42,492 nucleotides of DNA from a virus, in the IMG/VR virus record IMGVR_UViG_3300009174_000010, positions 1 to 42,492 of that record; one strand, given 5' to 3'. Shown piece by piece: positions 6,475-14,443 of this stretch. The notes under the pieces were generated by a model. The model ran no database searches. It saw only the letters and a program-made list of their open reading frames with translations, and was not told the origin of the DNA. How positions within the stretch are numbered: position 1 is the first letter of the stretch; each line of letters starts with the position of its first letter. A program made the position numbers and the translations under genes.

Positions 6475-6734
6475 GCTGCCGCCTTTTCATCCGCCGCGCG
6501 CTTCGCTTTGAGCGCCGGCACAGCGGGACAAGTCGCGACGGTGAAGCCCTTGCACTGTGACAAGACAGCCTCGAGATACGCGGCCTCGATACGTGCCTGC
6601 GGCGCGCACGGCTTCGGCATGCTCGAGCAGCTGAACAGCAATCCGAGGAAAGCGGAATATCCAGCGACCGCCACGAGGTACACGCAAGCGGCGAGCGTGA
6701 TGTCGAGACCTCTATTCGAGAGCCTCGAGATCAC
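6462..6734 (-). CDS. Putative outer-membrane lipoprotein of lysis cluster, 90 aa
   Basis: Begins at GTG 6734, overlapping the upstream stop (GTGA). A long hydrophobic segment (residues 11-34) leads to GLLFSC, a plausible lipobox with Cys 36. The mature part reads SSMPKPCAPQARIEAAYLEA and contains three further Cys (CKGFTVATC and AAACRY). The short mature region with early Pro is reminiscent of outer spanins, but it is longer and Cys-rich compared with Rz1. The IEAAYLEAVLSQC...C.A pattern resembles lipoproteins of other deltaproteobacterial phages as I recall them, so the call rests on topology. Confidence 0.55.
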   Translation of the reverse strand: MISRLSNRGLDITLAACVYLVAVAGYSAFLGLLFSCSSMPKPCAPQARIEAAYLEAVLSQCKGFTVATCPAVPALKAKRAADEKAAACRY

Positions 6735-6964
6735 TTGGCGATGTCCTCGCTCGCACCCTGCTCGCCGTTCAGCTTGGGCCCATCGTAGGCCAACGCCTCG
6801 AGCTTCTTGCCGAGCACGACCAACGCAAGAATCTTGCGTCGCGCGCCAAGCGCCTCGAGCGCCGAGCCGGCCTTGCCTACCAGGAAGTAGGCGACGGACC
6901 CAACGACGGCCGTGGCTGCGGAAGCGAAAACGGGACTAGCGAGAAACGCTTGCACTGCTTGCAT
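6731..6964 (-). CDS. Small membrane protein, putative holin, 77 aa
   Basis: MQAVQAFLASPVFASAATAVVG leads into a hydrophobic stretch ending AYFLVGKAG (about residues 8-28), then a second weaker hydrophobic segment (KILALVVLGKKLEAL) and a charged C terminus ending GASEDIAK. It is the first gene of the lysis cluster after the spike-base gene. One strong membrane helix with a short N terminus is compatible with a class III or small class II holin. No Shine-Dalgarno sequence is obvious in the 69-base gap before it. Confidence 0.55.
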   Translation of the reverse strand: MQAVQAFLASPVFASAATAVVGSVAYFLVGKAGSALEALGARRKILALVVLGKKLEALAYDGPKLNGEQGASEDIAK

Positions 6965-7000
6965 GTCAACAGGCTAACCGCTTCGTTAACCTGCGGCAAC

Positions 7001-7019
7001 AAAAACAGCGCACATGCGC
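7001..7019 (-). terminator. Weak stem-loop with A/U tract between structural and lysis genes
   Basis: GCGC-ACAT-GCGC (7008-7019) forms a short stem, followed on the - strand by CTG and five U residues (7005-7001). It stands in the only gap (6965-7033) separating the spike-base gene from the lysis cluster. The stem is short, so partial termination or coincidence are both possible. Confidence 0.3.
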
Positions 7020-7033
7020 AAAACAGCGAGGTT

Positions 7034-7297
7034 TCAGCCGACGAGCTTGATACCCGTCGCCGTTGTGCCTGCATGTCGGATGACGCTGAAGACGAGACCG
7101 TGCGTCACGCCCGCGACAAGCGTCCAAGAGCTGTCGACGTCGTCATCGACGAGACGGCCAGCGACGACGCCGGCAACGTCGACGAAGATGCCGCGTACCG
7201 TGTTGACGGCGGTGTAGTCAACCGAACTCACGTCGACCGTTTCCTGATAGCGGCCACTGCTCTGCGAAAACGTATCGTTGGACTTTTTCTTTGCCAT
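7034..7297 (-). CDS. Spike base protein, RCAP_rcc01079-like
   Basis: The 87-residue product ends with the pattern GLVFSVIRHAGTTATGIKLVG, and has VDYTAVNTVRGIFVDVAGVVAGRLVDDD in the middle. This beta-rich 'TRGIFV..AG.V...L.D......W..V.AG....V....R..GTTATGI' layout is the one I associate with the RCAP_rcc01079 (spike base) family from gene transfer agents and phages. An AGGA ribosome binding site lies 8-11 bases upstream of the ATG. It is placed after the fibre genes, consistent with a tail-tip or fibre-attachment role. Confidence 0.6.
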   Translation of the reverse strand: MAKKKSNDTFSQSSGRYQETVDVSSVDYTAVNTVRGIFVDVAGVVAGRLVDDDVDSSWTLVAGVTHGLVFSVIRHAGTTATGIKLVG

Positions 7298-7306
7298 GAC
7301 TTTTCC

Positions 7307-8149
7307 TTACGGTGCCGCAACAATCACACCGCCGATTCCACTACCTATTATCGTCTGCGCCGATGTCTGAAAGTGCAAGTTGTCGCTGCCCGTCATGGTG
7401 AGACCGCCCGGCGGTTTGTAGGTCGCGATGCTGTTGGGCAGGATCCCGTTCTGTGTTGCAGCCCACGCGATCTCCGCGCCCTGCACATTGGGTGACGCAG
7501 GCGGCGACCATCCGGTAAACGCAGTTGCGGGCAAGTCAGGCAAAAGGCGCAGCAACATGCGAAGCGCCTTGGCGAATGTCAAACCGAGCCCTGCTGGCTT
7601 CGCACTAGTGAGCATTGAGATCATCGCGTTATAGACGGTGGTCATACCCGGCGACCAGTTGGGTGCGGTTGCCGTGGACGTTGCGTCAGTCTCGCCAATG
7701 TCGCCAATCAGGCAGAGGATCTTCGGATTCGGCAGGTTGCGCACAAGGTCGCGCAAGCGCAGCTCCCAAATCCCAAAAAGGCCGTTCGTTACTGGAGGCG
7801 CAGAACCTGCGCTAGTCGTCCACTGCGAAGTGGCTGTACCTCCTAAAGCCATACCGCACTCGATTAGGGAGTCGTTGTCTCCGTACACGCCGGCGCCGCC
7901 ATTCCACAATGCGTTCATCAGGGCCGGTGTATACGAATTCGTGCCAGCGTGAACTGAAGTCGTGTAGCGATTGTTCGTGTTGTCGCCTGCTGGGTCGGTA
8001 GCAACAACCAACTGCCCATCGTAGCGGTGGACGTAAGCACGCGGGGCCGTCACGGGCGTTGGCGTACCTGTGCCTCGGCCTTCAAGCGGTCCGTTGCTTT
8101 GGGCCGGCCCACAAATCACGAGATACTGAATTCCGCTGCCCCAGATCAT
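7307..8149 (-). CDS. SGNH/SASA-type esterase, probable tail-associated carbohydrate esterase
   Basis: The start is the ATG at 8149, overlapping the upstream stop (ATGA), with AAGGG about 12 bases upstream. The 280-residue product carries ICGPAQSNGPLEG, the nucleophile block of sialate O-acetylesterase-like SGNH hydrolases with S18. LIECGMALGG and GDIGETDA are possible blocks II and III, and DNLHF near the C terminus gives D256 and H259 of the catalytic dyad. These enzymes remove acetyl groups from carbohydrates. In a phage tail this would trim host surface polysaccharide during adsorption. No signal peptide is present and it sits within the fibre gene run, which supports a virion role. Confidence 0.7.
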   Translation of the reverse strand: MIWGSGIQYLVICGPAQSNGPLEGRGTGTPTPVTAPRAYVHRYDGQLVVATDPAGDNTNNRYTTSVHAGTNSYTPALMNALWNGGAGVYGDNDSLIECGMALGGTATSQWTTSAGSAPPVTNGLFGIWELRLRDLVRNLPNPKILCLIGDIGETDATSTATAPNWSPGMTTVYNAMISMLTSAKPAGLGLTFAKALRMLLRLLPDLPATAFTGWSPPASPNVQGAEIAWAATQNGILPNSIATYKPPGGLTMTGSDNLHFQTSAQTIIGSGIGGVIVAAP

Positions 8150-9051
8150 GGATTTAGGCCCTTCTTCCAGTTCAATCCAACTCGAGGCCAAGTCCAAGCC
8201 GCGAGATTCGTGATATCCGAGGCAGAAAAACCGGTCGTGATGCCGAAGGCGTTGATCGTGTACGAGGCGTTCTTGACATTGCCTCCGCCGGCGGGGCCGG
8301 ATGTCGTGCAACCAATTCCGAACTGATTGATCGCTATCCCTGCGTCAGTGCGAACTGGCGTGCTGCCCTGCGAAATCTCATCGGCGTAGATCGTCGTCAC
8401 GCCGCCGGCGACGCGGTCCCACCGCAGCAGCTGCGGACACATCGTCTGATATTCTGTGACACTGTCCGAGGAGTTAAGCGCCACACCATCGCGCAGCGCC
8501 ATGTTGTTCTTGACCGTCCCCGCTGGCAGGTAGCGCGCCTGAATGTACTCGGTCGTCGCGACAGTGGAGCCCGCGCCCCAGTAATTCGTCTGCACCGAAG
8601 AATCGAGTTGGCAGATCATCCAGACGCACCAAACCTTGTTGGTGCCGTTGAAAACGCCGCAGACCGTAGCGTCCGCAGTGAGACCTGCTCGAGCAGACAT
8701 CTTTAGTCCTGCTGTCTGCGTCGCCACGTCGCCTAGAAAAGAAGCGAGCTTGACGGTTCCGATATCTGTGTCACCGCTGAACGGACTCAGAATCGCACCT
8801 AGTTGCTGCCCAGTCCAGCTAGGCGCGACTACGCCATCGCCGAGCGCAACCAAACTTGCGATGTCCCAATACTCGACGCCTTTTGAGAGCTGAGCTGGAG
8901 TCCACGGCGGCGCGGACGACCCGCCCCCAGGGCTAGCGCCAATACCCATGCCGCCTATGCCGATAGAGAATCCGGGCATGTCTTGTCCTTCACCCGTTGA
9001 GCAGGCAGCGAGAGAAAGAGCGGCAAGCTTTATAAGTTCGCGCCGGAGCAC
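8146..9051 (-). CDS. Putative tail fibre/receptor protein with two possible starts
   Basis: The frame opens at GTG 9051, directly after the upstream stop. From there the first residues are MLRRELIKLAALSLAAC, a textbook lipoprotein signal with lipobox LAA-C at residue 17. A second in-frame start, ATG at 8979, has AAGGA 7 bases upstream and would give MPGFSIGIGGMGIG, a Gly-rich head suited to a tail protein. The body (WTPAQLSKGVEYWDIASLV and many beta-type Ser/Thr/Gly stretches) resembles LamG-like or fibre domains. Which start is used decides whether this is an exported lipoprotein or a virion protein. Context with the esterase favours the virion form. Confidence 0.55.
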   Translation of the reverse strand: MLRRELIKLAALSLAACSTGEGQDMPGFSIGIGGMGIGASPGGGSSAPPWTPAQLSKGVEYWDIASLVALGDGVVAPSWTGQQLGAILSPFSGDTDIGTVKLASFLGDVATQTAGLKMSARAGLTADATVCGVFNGTNKVWCVWMICQLDSSVQTNYWGAGSTVATTEYIQARYLPAGTVKNNMALRDGVALNSSDSVTEYQTMCPQLLRWDRVAGGVTTIYADEISQGSTPVRTDAGIAINQFGIGCTTSGPAGGGNVKNASYTINAFGITTGFSASDITNLAAWTWPRVGLNWKKGLNP

Positions 9052-9681
9052 TCACGAGCCGCCCTTTGAATTGTGCGCCAAGAGACGCGCTTCGACCTTC
9101 GAGCGCTTCGCTTGAATGGCGTCCGGCACTTTCGTGCGCAAAGCATGAGGCACCCAAGGTTTGCCTTCGTTTCTGAGATGCAGCTCTTGCTCGTGTTCGA
9201 TGCTGTGCGGCAACTCCGCCTTTTCGCCTTCGCGCGCGCCGCGGTGCAACGCTACTTGGTGAGCGAGCTCATCCGGATGAAGATGAGGCAAGCCATCGTT
9301 TACGCGATGATGGATCTCGATCTCTTCTTTCGTCGCGTGGCGCATCCAATGATGCGCACCGTCCGCATCCAAGTAGTGTTTGGCGTGCAATTCACGGAAC
9401 AACGATGACAAGCTATCCGCGTGTTGCGCGTGCTCCGTGAAAACGAGCAACGTCACCAAGTCAGCATGCGTCGTTGCTCCCGTGTCGAAGATGACGAATG
9501 TCGGCGCGTTAAAAGAGAGTGCAACGACCTCGGCAGAAGCGCCGATAGAATTCACAACCGAGAGCATCTCTTGCGAAACGCTCGCGTCTTCGCAGAACGC
9601 GAGAAACTGAACATTCGCGCTTCCCTCGTGCTCTCCTTCCCAGCGTACTTTTCTCGGCGTCGCGAAGTGATAGATATTCAT
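9052..9681 (-). CDS. Hypothetical tail-region protein, 209 aa
   Basis: Starts at ATG 9681 (MNIYHFATPRKVRWEGEHEG); codons upstream are shadow sequence of the fibre gene. The first 110 residues alternate hydrophobic strands and helices (VQFLAFCED and AEVVALSFNAPTFVIFD). The second half is unusually His-rich (KHYLDADGAHHWMRH, EEIEIHHRVNDGLPHLHPDELAHQ) and ends basic. A metal-binding or virion-associated role is conceivable but I do not recognise the family. It lies between the Gly-rich fibre and the two-start fibre gene. Confidence 0.6.
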   Translation of the reverse strand: MNIYHFATPRKVRWEGEHEGSANVQFLAFCEDASVSQEMLSVVNSIGASAEVVALSFNAPTFVIFDTGATTHADLVTLLVFTEHAQHADSLSSLFRELHAKHYLDADGAHHWMRHATKEEIEIHHRVNDGLPHLHPDELAHQVALHRGAREGEKAELPHSIEHEQELHLRNEGKPWVPHALRTKVPDAIQAKRSKVEARLLAHNSKGGS

Positions 9682-9692
9682 TGGTCCGACTT

Positions 9693-10889
9693 TCAAAGAG
9701 TCACAAGGCCCGCAGTGCCCGCGGTCCCGGCGCTGCCTGCGGTCGTCGCCGGCGTCGTTGCAGAACTTGCGACCACGCCCGGCGCGAGCTCTGCGGGCGT
9801 ACCCGTTGTCAGATTCAGAGTCAGGCACCGACCATTGGCGCTGCCGCAACCTCCTTGACCGCCTCTGCCTGTACCTATGCCGTTGCCTCCGTTTCCCCCG
9901 TCGCCGCCACTCACGTCAATCAATCCCGTTTTTGGTGCACCTGATAGCCCAACGTAGGCGATGAACGCAGAGCCGCCGCCGCCGCCGGGAGCTGCCGCTC
10001 CGCCGCCGCAATTACCCGCTGCGGCCGATCCGCCGTTGCCGCCACGACCGCCCTTCGCCTGGAAAGCGCCGGCGCCAGTCGTTGTGTTACGCGCGAGAAC
10101 GTTGCCCGAGCAATAGAGCGTGCCCGCGCCACTTGCTGCTGAGCCGCTACCTCCGCCCTTGTTGGTTCCGTCGCCTGCGCCAGCGCCGCCTCCTGGCCCC
10201 GAACAGCCACCACCTACGATCTGAATGCCAGATGACGTCACACGATAGAAATTGTCGACCCATCGGTATTGTGGCGTAACACCAAGTGGATTGTTGCCAC
10301 TGCGGAACGTCCCGCCGGCGCCAGACGAACCTAGACCGCCGGCGCCCGAAGGGCCTGCGGCGCCGCCGTTTGCAAGTTGCTGAACGGTTGCCGGCGGGCT
10401 GCCGCCAACGCCAGTCGTACCTGCAACACCAGCGAGACCAGGCGTCGACCCGCCCATCGTGTTGAACGGCGCGCCGAGCGGCGCTGTGCCTGCGACATCG
10501 GCAACGGCCGCAATACCATCGGGGCCATTCGACGTGACGCAGCTCGAAGGTGCACCCGTCGTGTCGAGCACGCCATTCCAAAAAAGACGGTAATCCGCGA
10601 CTGCTATCTGTGCCGTGCCCGTTGGGGTGACATTCGTATAGTTCGCGTCGCGCGTCAGCGTCGTCAGGCCGCTCGAAACCGTGAGTGCGCCATCGTGCCC
10701 GCTGCCGATGATCTGCACCGTCGTGACAGGCGTGCCGCTCGCAACCGCGACGGCCACGAAAGACTTAGTCGCAGCGTCCTGAGGATTAACCGGATCTTTG
10801 ACGTTCGGTATGACATTGCCTCCGCCATCAACGATAGACAGAGGGCTGCCGGCGTTCGGCTTCAACGTGCCAAAAATCTCGGTACTCAT
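9693..10889 (-). CDS. Glycine-rich tail fibre/adhesin
   Basis: The 398-residue product has an N-terminal head of about 170 residues (MSTEIFGTLKPNAGS, then DPVNPQDAATKSFV, a phrase common at the start of fibre proteins). A long Gly-dominated region follows with runs such as GGAAGPSGAGGLGSSGAGG, GGGSGSAASGAG and GGGGGSAFI. Repeated Gly-rich blocks of this kind form polyglycine-II sandwiches in gp38-type phage adhesins; whether this one does is inferred. It is the likely receptor-binding protein or carries its tip. ATG overlaps the upstream gene by four bases. Confidence 0.7.
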   Translation of the reverse strand: MSTEIFGTLKPNAGSPLSIVDGGGNVIPNVKDPVNPQDAATKSFVAVAVASGTPVTTVQIIGSGHDGALTVSSGLTTLTRDANYTNVTPTGTAQIAVADYRLFWNGVLDTTGAPSSCVTSNGPDGIAAVADVAGTAPLGAPFNTMGGSTPGLAGVAGTTGVGGSPPATVQQLANGGAAGPSGAGGLGSSGAGGTFRSGNNPLGVTPQYRWVDNFYRVTSSGIQIVGGGCSGPGGGAGAGDGTNKGGGSGSAASGAGTLYCSGNVLARNTTTGAGAFQAKGGRGGNGGSAAAGNCGGGAAAPGGGGGSAFIAYVGLSGAPKTGLIDVSGGDGGNGGNGIGTGRGGQGGCGSANGRCLTLNLTTGTPAELAPGVVASSATTPATTAGSAGTAGTAGLVTL

Positions 10890-11848
10890 GACACGACACC
10901 CGAGAGCGTGCCGTTCACCGGCGCGTCTACCTTGTAGTAGTTGTACGCTTCAGCAAAGCCCGATGCGTTCGTGAAAGAAGCCGAGCTAACGAGTGTGATG
11001 CTCACGCCAAAGCCAGTGTTTGCGTCTTTTAGCGTCGCAGCGCCGAAGCGTGCGGGCCGACCGAAGCCGAGTTGATGCGTTCCGTCATCAGTCAACGTGA
11101 AAGCGAAGGAGCCATCGACATCGAGCGCGTTGACGGTTGCCGAACCGACGAGCGTTGCGAAGCTCGCACCAATCGCGACGACTCCTGCGTAGTTTCGTTG
11201 GCCTCGAGTTTGCGTCGCCGTACGGGTCGCGGTCGGAGAGCCCGGCGCGTTGCCCGTCAGCGTGAACGTATCGACGTGACCCGGCGTGCTGCTCGTGTAC
11301 GACTGCGAGCTCGCCATGCTCGTCGGCGTCGTGTGTACGTCTTTGCTCTCGCCGTTCGCGTTGTTCGTGAGCAGCAACGACGTCGGCGCGAAGTTCTCCG
11401 CCGCGGTGAACGCTGGATTGACGACAGTCGCGCCGGTCTCGACTACCGGATTGACCGCGGCGAAAGCTGTGATAGCCAACGCGCTGCGTCCCGCCGTAAT
11501 CCACTGCGAGCCATCCCACGTAGGCACGTCGCCGAGCGCAGGCGTGCCGGTCACGATGAAACCGCCGGAACCAGGCGTTGCGCTTCCGGCGGCCATCAAC
11601 GACCCGACGGGGATCGTTGCGCCGGGCGCCGCATTGCCGCTAGCGCCGGTGTTCTTGAGCTTCACAGTATCGTCAGAGGTACGCTCGACGACGAGGTACG
11701 CCCCTCCGTTCTCGCAAAAGACAGCGAGACCAACAGGCATCCACGCCGACGAGTCCACGTTGACGATAACGTTGGAATCCGACGCCGGCTGCACGAATGC
11801 AACCGAAATCAGCGTGTAAGCGTTCAGCTTCGCGTCTAAGAGGCTCAT
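10886..11848 (-). CDS. Tail fibre-like structural protein, 320 aa
   Basis: Begins MSLLDAKLNAYTLISVAF with GAGGAC 7 bases upstream. The protein is beta-rich and dominated by Gly, Ala, Thr, Ser and Val. It includes GDVPTWDGSQWITAG, a phrase often seen where fibre proteins join modules, and TFTLTGNAPGSPTATRTATQTRGQ. A possible jelly-roll-like C-terminal domain follows (DGSFAFTLTDDGTHQLGFG). No enzymatic motif is visible. Position between two other fibre-type genes supports a tail-fibre or fibre-connector role. Confidence 0.6.
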   Translation of the reverse strand: MSLLDAKLNAYTLISVAFVQPASDSNVIVNVDSSAWMPVGLAVFCENGGAYLVVERTSDDTVKLKNTGASGNAAPGATIPVGSLMAAGSATPGSGGFIVTGTPALGDVPTWDGSQWITAGRSALAITAFAAVNPVVETGATVVNPAFTAAENFAPTSLLLTNNANGESKDVHTTPTSMASSQSYTSSTPGHVDTFTLTGNAPGSPTATRTATQTRGQRNYAGVVAIGASFATLVGSATVNALDVDGSFAFTLTDDGTHQLGFGRPARFGAATLKDANTGFGVSITLVSSASFTNASGFAEAYNYYKVDAPVNGTLSGVVS

Positions 11849-11854
11849 GTGTCC

Positions 11855-12523
11855 TCAGGCGTCGAAGCGGTACAGTTCCCAGGCGCCCGACGTAAAACGA
11901 AACTGAGCTTTTGAGACGAGTGCTCCCTGACGCATCGCTAGACCGCCGTTGACCGTCAGCACGTTGGTCCCTTCATCGGTCTGGATGAAGAGGGTGTCGC
12001 CTTCGACGCAGCCCGTTGTTCCAATGGTCGCGGTGCCTGTCGGCGAGCCCACGGGGTAGCGCCAATACTTCGCAGCGCGCACGTCAAGCGTCGCGCCCGT
12101 CGCGAAGTCCGCGTATCTCGGCACGATGCGACCTGAGTGCGAGAAAGAGATCGTGCTTTGCGTTTCCTGCGTGCTGCCGTTGACCTGCGCGCCGTTGACC
12201 GTGATCTGGCCAGTGTGCACTGTGTCGAAAAAGCACTCGCCGGAATCCGCATGCAAGTCGCCGCCGACCGTGCAGTCGTTGACGGTCGTCATGCTCTTGC
12301 AACTTACGTTGTTGGCGAGCGCAACGGTTGATCCGGTGCCGTCGCCAATCGTGCCGCCGGTGACGAGCTTCGCGGCAAGCGCAGCGAGATCAAGCAACGC
12401 CTGAAACGCGGCATACAGCCCGCCGATGACACGTGTCTCGGAACCAATGGGCAGAACCAGCGATAGTCTCGAAGTCGCGGCCGCCGGCGTCGTTGGCGCA
12501 GCACTGGTCAACGTTGTAGTCAT
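11855..12523 (-). CDS. Tail fibre/appendage protein, 222 aa
   Basis: The N terminus is Thr/Ala-rich (MTTTLTSAAPTTPAAATSRL), then a helical segment (YAAFQALLDLAALAAKLV). A series of parallel-beta-like short strands follows (VALANNVSCKSMTTVNDCTVGGDLHADSGEC, TGQITVNGAQVNG), as expected for a trimeric fibre shaft. The C terminus (TNVLTVNGGLAMRQGALVS then GAWELYRFDA) resembles fibre-associated domains. No catalytic motif was found. It follows the gpI-like baseplate gene directly, the usual place for fibre genes. Confidence 0.6.
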   Translation of the reverse strand: MTTTLTSAAPTTPAAATSRLSLVLPIGSETRVIGGLYAAFQALLDLAALAAKLVTGGTIGDGTGSTVALANNVSCKSMTTVNDCTVGGDLHADSGECFFDTVHTGQITVNGAQVNGSTQETQSTISFSHSGRIVPRYADFATGATLDVRAAKYWRYPVGSPTGTATIGTTGCVEGDTLFIQTDEGTNVLTVNGGLAMRQGALVSKAQFRFTSGAWELYRFDA

Positions 12524-12536
12524 TTCGTTGATTCTT

Positions 12537-13274
12537 TCACGAGATCGTTAAAAAGACAATGTCGCCGGCCCCGTCCCAAGTTCCGCCGTCATCCCAAGTG
12601 CTTGCGGGGAAGTCCCAAAGCTCTGCGCCGGGCGAAAGCAAAACGACGGTGCCAAGGCAGTGCGCTGCGTTCCAAGCCTGAGGCACCGCCAAAACTTCCG
12701 CTGCCTGCTCTGCCGATAGCCCGCTATCCCAAAGCGTTGCAGGTAGGTCCCACGTTTCTGTCAACGAATCCCATTGTCCCGCCGGCGGGATAGGCACAGG
12801 CCAGTGGTAGAACAAGCGCCAGCGCGCCCAACGCGCAAGGTCGCCGTCCGGCTCGCGCCAAGCCGTGAACGCGTAGGTTATCGTCCCGTCGACAGCGAGC
12901 GAGAACTGCAAACCCGAAGACGCGTACACGAGCTCTATCGGAAAGTTGTTCGGCGCGTAGTACAGGTACAACTGCTCGAGCAGCACGTAGGGATTGCCGC
13001 GTAGCCGATGCGCATCGAGCCAAGTAGCGAGCCGCGAAGCGTACACGTCTGACGGCTCGTTCGGCCCGCGGATGATCTTGCGGTCCGCGCCGATGTACGG
13101 AAGCGCATCGTACGAATTCGGTTCAGGGAAGCGCTTGCGCACCGCTTCGACAAGCAGGTCGCCAACTAGGTCGAAGTGCACACCGAACGCGTACAGCAGC
13201 TTTGCCGCTGTGCCGCGCTTGAGCCAACGCGGCACGAACGACGCGAGCCGGTCTCGGAAGGTCGGGCTCGTCAT
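12537..13274 (-). CDS. Baseplate/tail protein, gpI-like position
   Basis: The 245-residue product starts MTSPTFRDRLASFVPRWL. It has ALPYIGADRKIIRGPNEPSDVYASRLATWLDAHRLRG, which matches a common phage tail protein pattern ('lp.iG.dR.i.rG..E....Y..RL..W...hr..G'). The C-terminal part holds repeated Trp-Asp phrases (ETWDLPATLWDSG and ELWDFPASTWDDGGTWDG). It is encoded directly after baseplate J, where P2-like phages place gpI, so attachment of fibres to the baseplate is the likely job. The ATG overlaps the J gene by four bases. Confidence 0.7.
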   Translation of the reverse strand: MTSPTFRDRLASFVPRWLKRGTAAKLLYAFGVHFDLVGDLLVEAVRKRFPEPNSYDALPYIGADRKIIRGPNEPSDVYASRLATWLDAHRLRGNPYVLLEQLYLYYAPNNFPIELVYASSGLQFSLAVDGTITYAFTAWREPDGDLARWARWRLFYHWPVPIPPAGQWDSLTETWDLPATLWDSGLSAEQAAEVLAVPQAWNAAHCLGTVVLLSPGAELWDFPASTWDDGGTWDGAGDIVFLTIS

Positions 13275-14443
13275 AGCGAATCCTTGGCGACGAGTGAAAC
13301 CAAGCCCGTCACGGCGCCGAGCGTGAGCACTTGCCCCGGCGCGAGCGGCACGTCGACGGAGGGCAACGAAAACACGACGTGAAAGACGGAAGGCACCGCG
13401 GCCGTGATTGCCGCTTTGAGCTCATCGAGAAACACGTATCCAGGGCCCGCGACGAGCACATGGCCGCCGATGGGCAACCGAGCAAACAGCGTCGCCAGCG
13501 CAGTGGAGATCTGCGATATCACCAGCGCATTCGTCAGGCCGTTGACATTGTAGGCGTACGCCGTGAACGTGACGTCTTGCGGCACAGTAACCGCAGAGAA
13601 AGCGAACGGCGCCACACATAGCGGCGCGCACTGCTTGAGCATCGACAGACGGATCGCGCCAAGGTCCGTCGACGGGTCGTCTTGGTCGCCGGCGACGATG
13701 CCTGCCGGCGTTGCGAGCGTCACATAGACGTTTCCGTAGCCGTCGCGAGTGACGAGCACTCGATTGACGCCGATGCGCGAGCCGTCCGAGCGCAAAGCGC
13801 CTCGAGCGACGAAAGCGTAAGCGTCTGACGGCCCATTCGGCGAGAACGAGCCAAGCTTGTCGAGACAGCGAACCACGAGATCCGGGTCGAGCTCGTCATC
13901 GAGACCCACGACGGCGGTGACGTTCGTGCACGTGACGCCGACGAGAGCCGTCTGCAACGCAGTGATCGTGCCGATAATCGAAGTGCTCGCCGCTCCGACT
14001 TCATCCGCTACGATATCGATCGTGATGGTATCGCCGGGATTCAGCGTGAAAGAAGAGGCGTTGTGATACGTCTTCTTCGTGTCGAGATTGATGGCCGTCA
14101 GGTCGCCAGCGTCGACAGAGTACAGGCCGCCGGCGGTGTTCGTGAGACGCAGCACGCCAGTGCCAAACGTCGCAAGGTCGCGCTCGACGCCGTACACGTA
14201 GCGCGCCACGAGAGTCAGCCAAAAGCCACTCGACAGCGCCAGAAAACCGCTAGCTGCAATGAGTGGAATCAAAGACGAGAGCGCAGCGAGCACGATAGCC
14301 AAAGCCGCGATAATCGTCCGGACGACCGCGCCGGGTTTCCAAGTCGTGACATCGACGCCGACTTTGCCGAGCACGTTGTAAATGCTCTTTTTGAAGTCGT
14401 TCGAAGTGAGCGGCACGAGCAGCTGCGCGAGCGTTGCTTTCAT
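13271..14443 (-). CDS. Baseplate J-like protein
   Basis: The 390-residue protein fits the baseplate J/gp47 family. It has an N-terminal helical region (KPGAVVRTIIAALAIVLAALSSLI), then LARYVYGVERDLATFGTGVLRLTNTAGG and a beta-domain with GDTITIDIVADEVGAASTSIIGTI. A helical part containing RCLDKLGSFSPNGPSDAYAFVARGAL ('GG...ET.eeyr.R' position in the family) and the conserved-looking VNRVLVTRDGYGNVYVTLAT come next. These proteins form the wedge ring of contractile tails. Neighbours W/gp25 and gpI are in the standard order. Confidence 0.8.
   Translation of the reverse strand: MKATLAQLLVPLTSNDFKKSIYNVLGKVGVDVTTWKPGAVVRTIIAALAIVLAALSSLIPLIAASGFLALSSGFWLTLVARYVYGVERDLATFGTGVLRLTNTAGGLYSVDAGDLTAINLDTKKTYHNASSFTLNPGDTITIDIVADEVGAASTSIIGTITALQTALVGVTCTNVTAVVGLDDELDPDLVVRCLDKLGSFSPNGPSDAYAFVARGALRSDGSRIGVNRVLVTRDGYGNVYVTLATPAGIVAGDQDDPSTDLGAIRLSMLKQCAPLCVAPFAFSAVTVPQDVTFTAYAYNVNGLTNALVISQISTALATLFARLPIGGHVLVAGPGYVFLDELKAAITAAVPSVFHVVFSLPSVDVPLAPGQVLTLGAVTGLVSLVAKDSL

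Noticed and set aside
9693-10889. Diversity-generating retroelement target
   Set aside because: The Gly-rich fibre has no variable-repeat C terminus and no reverse transcriptase or template repeat was seen.
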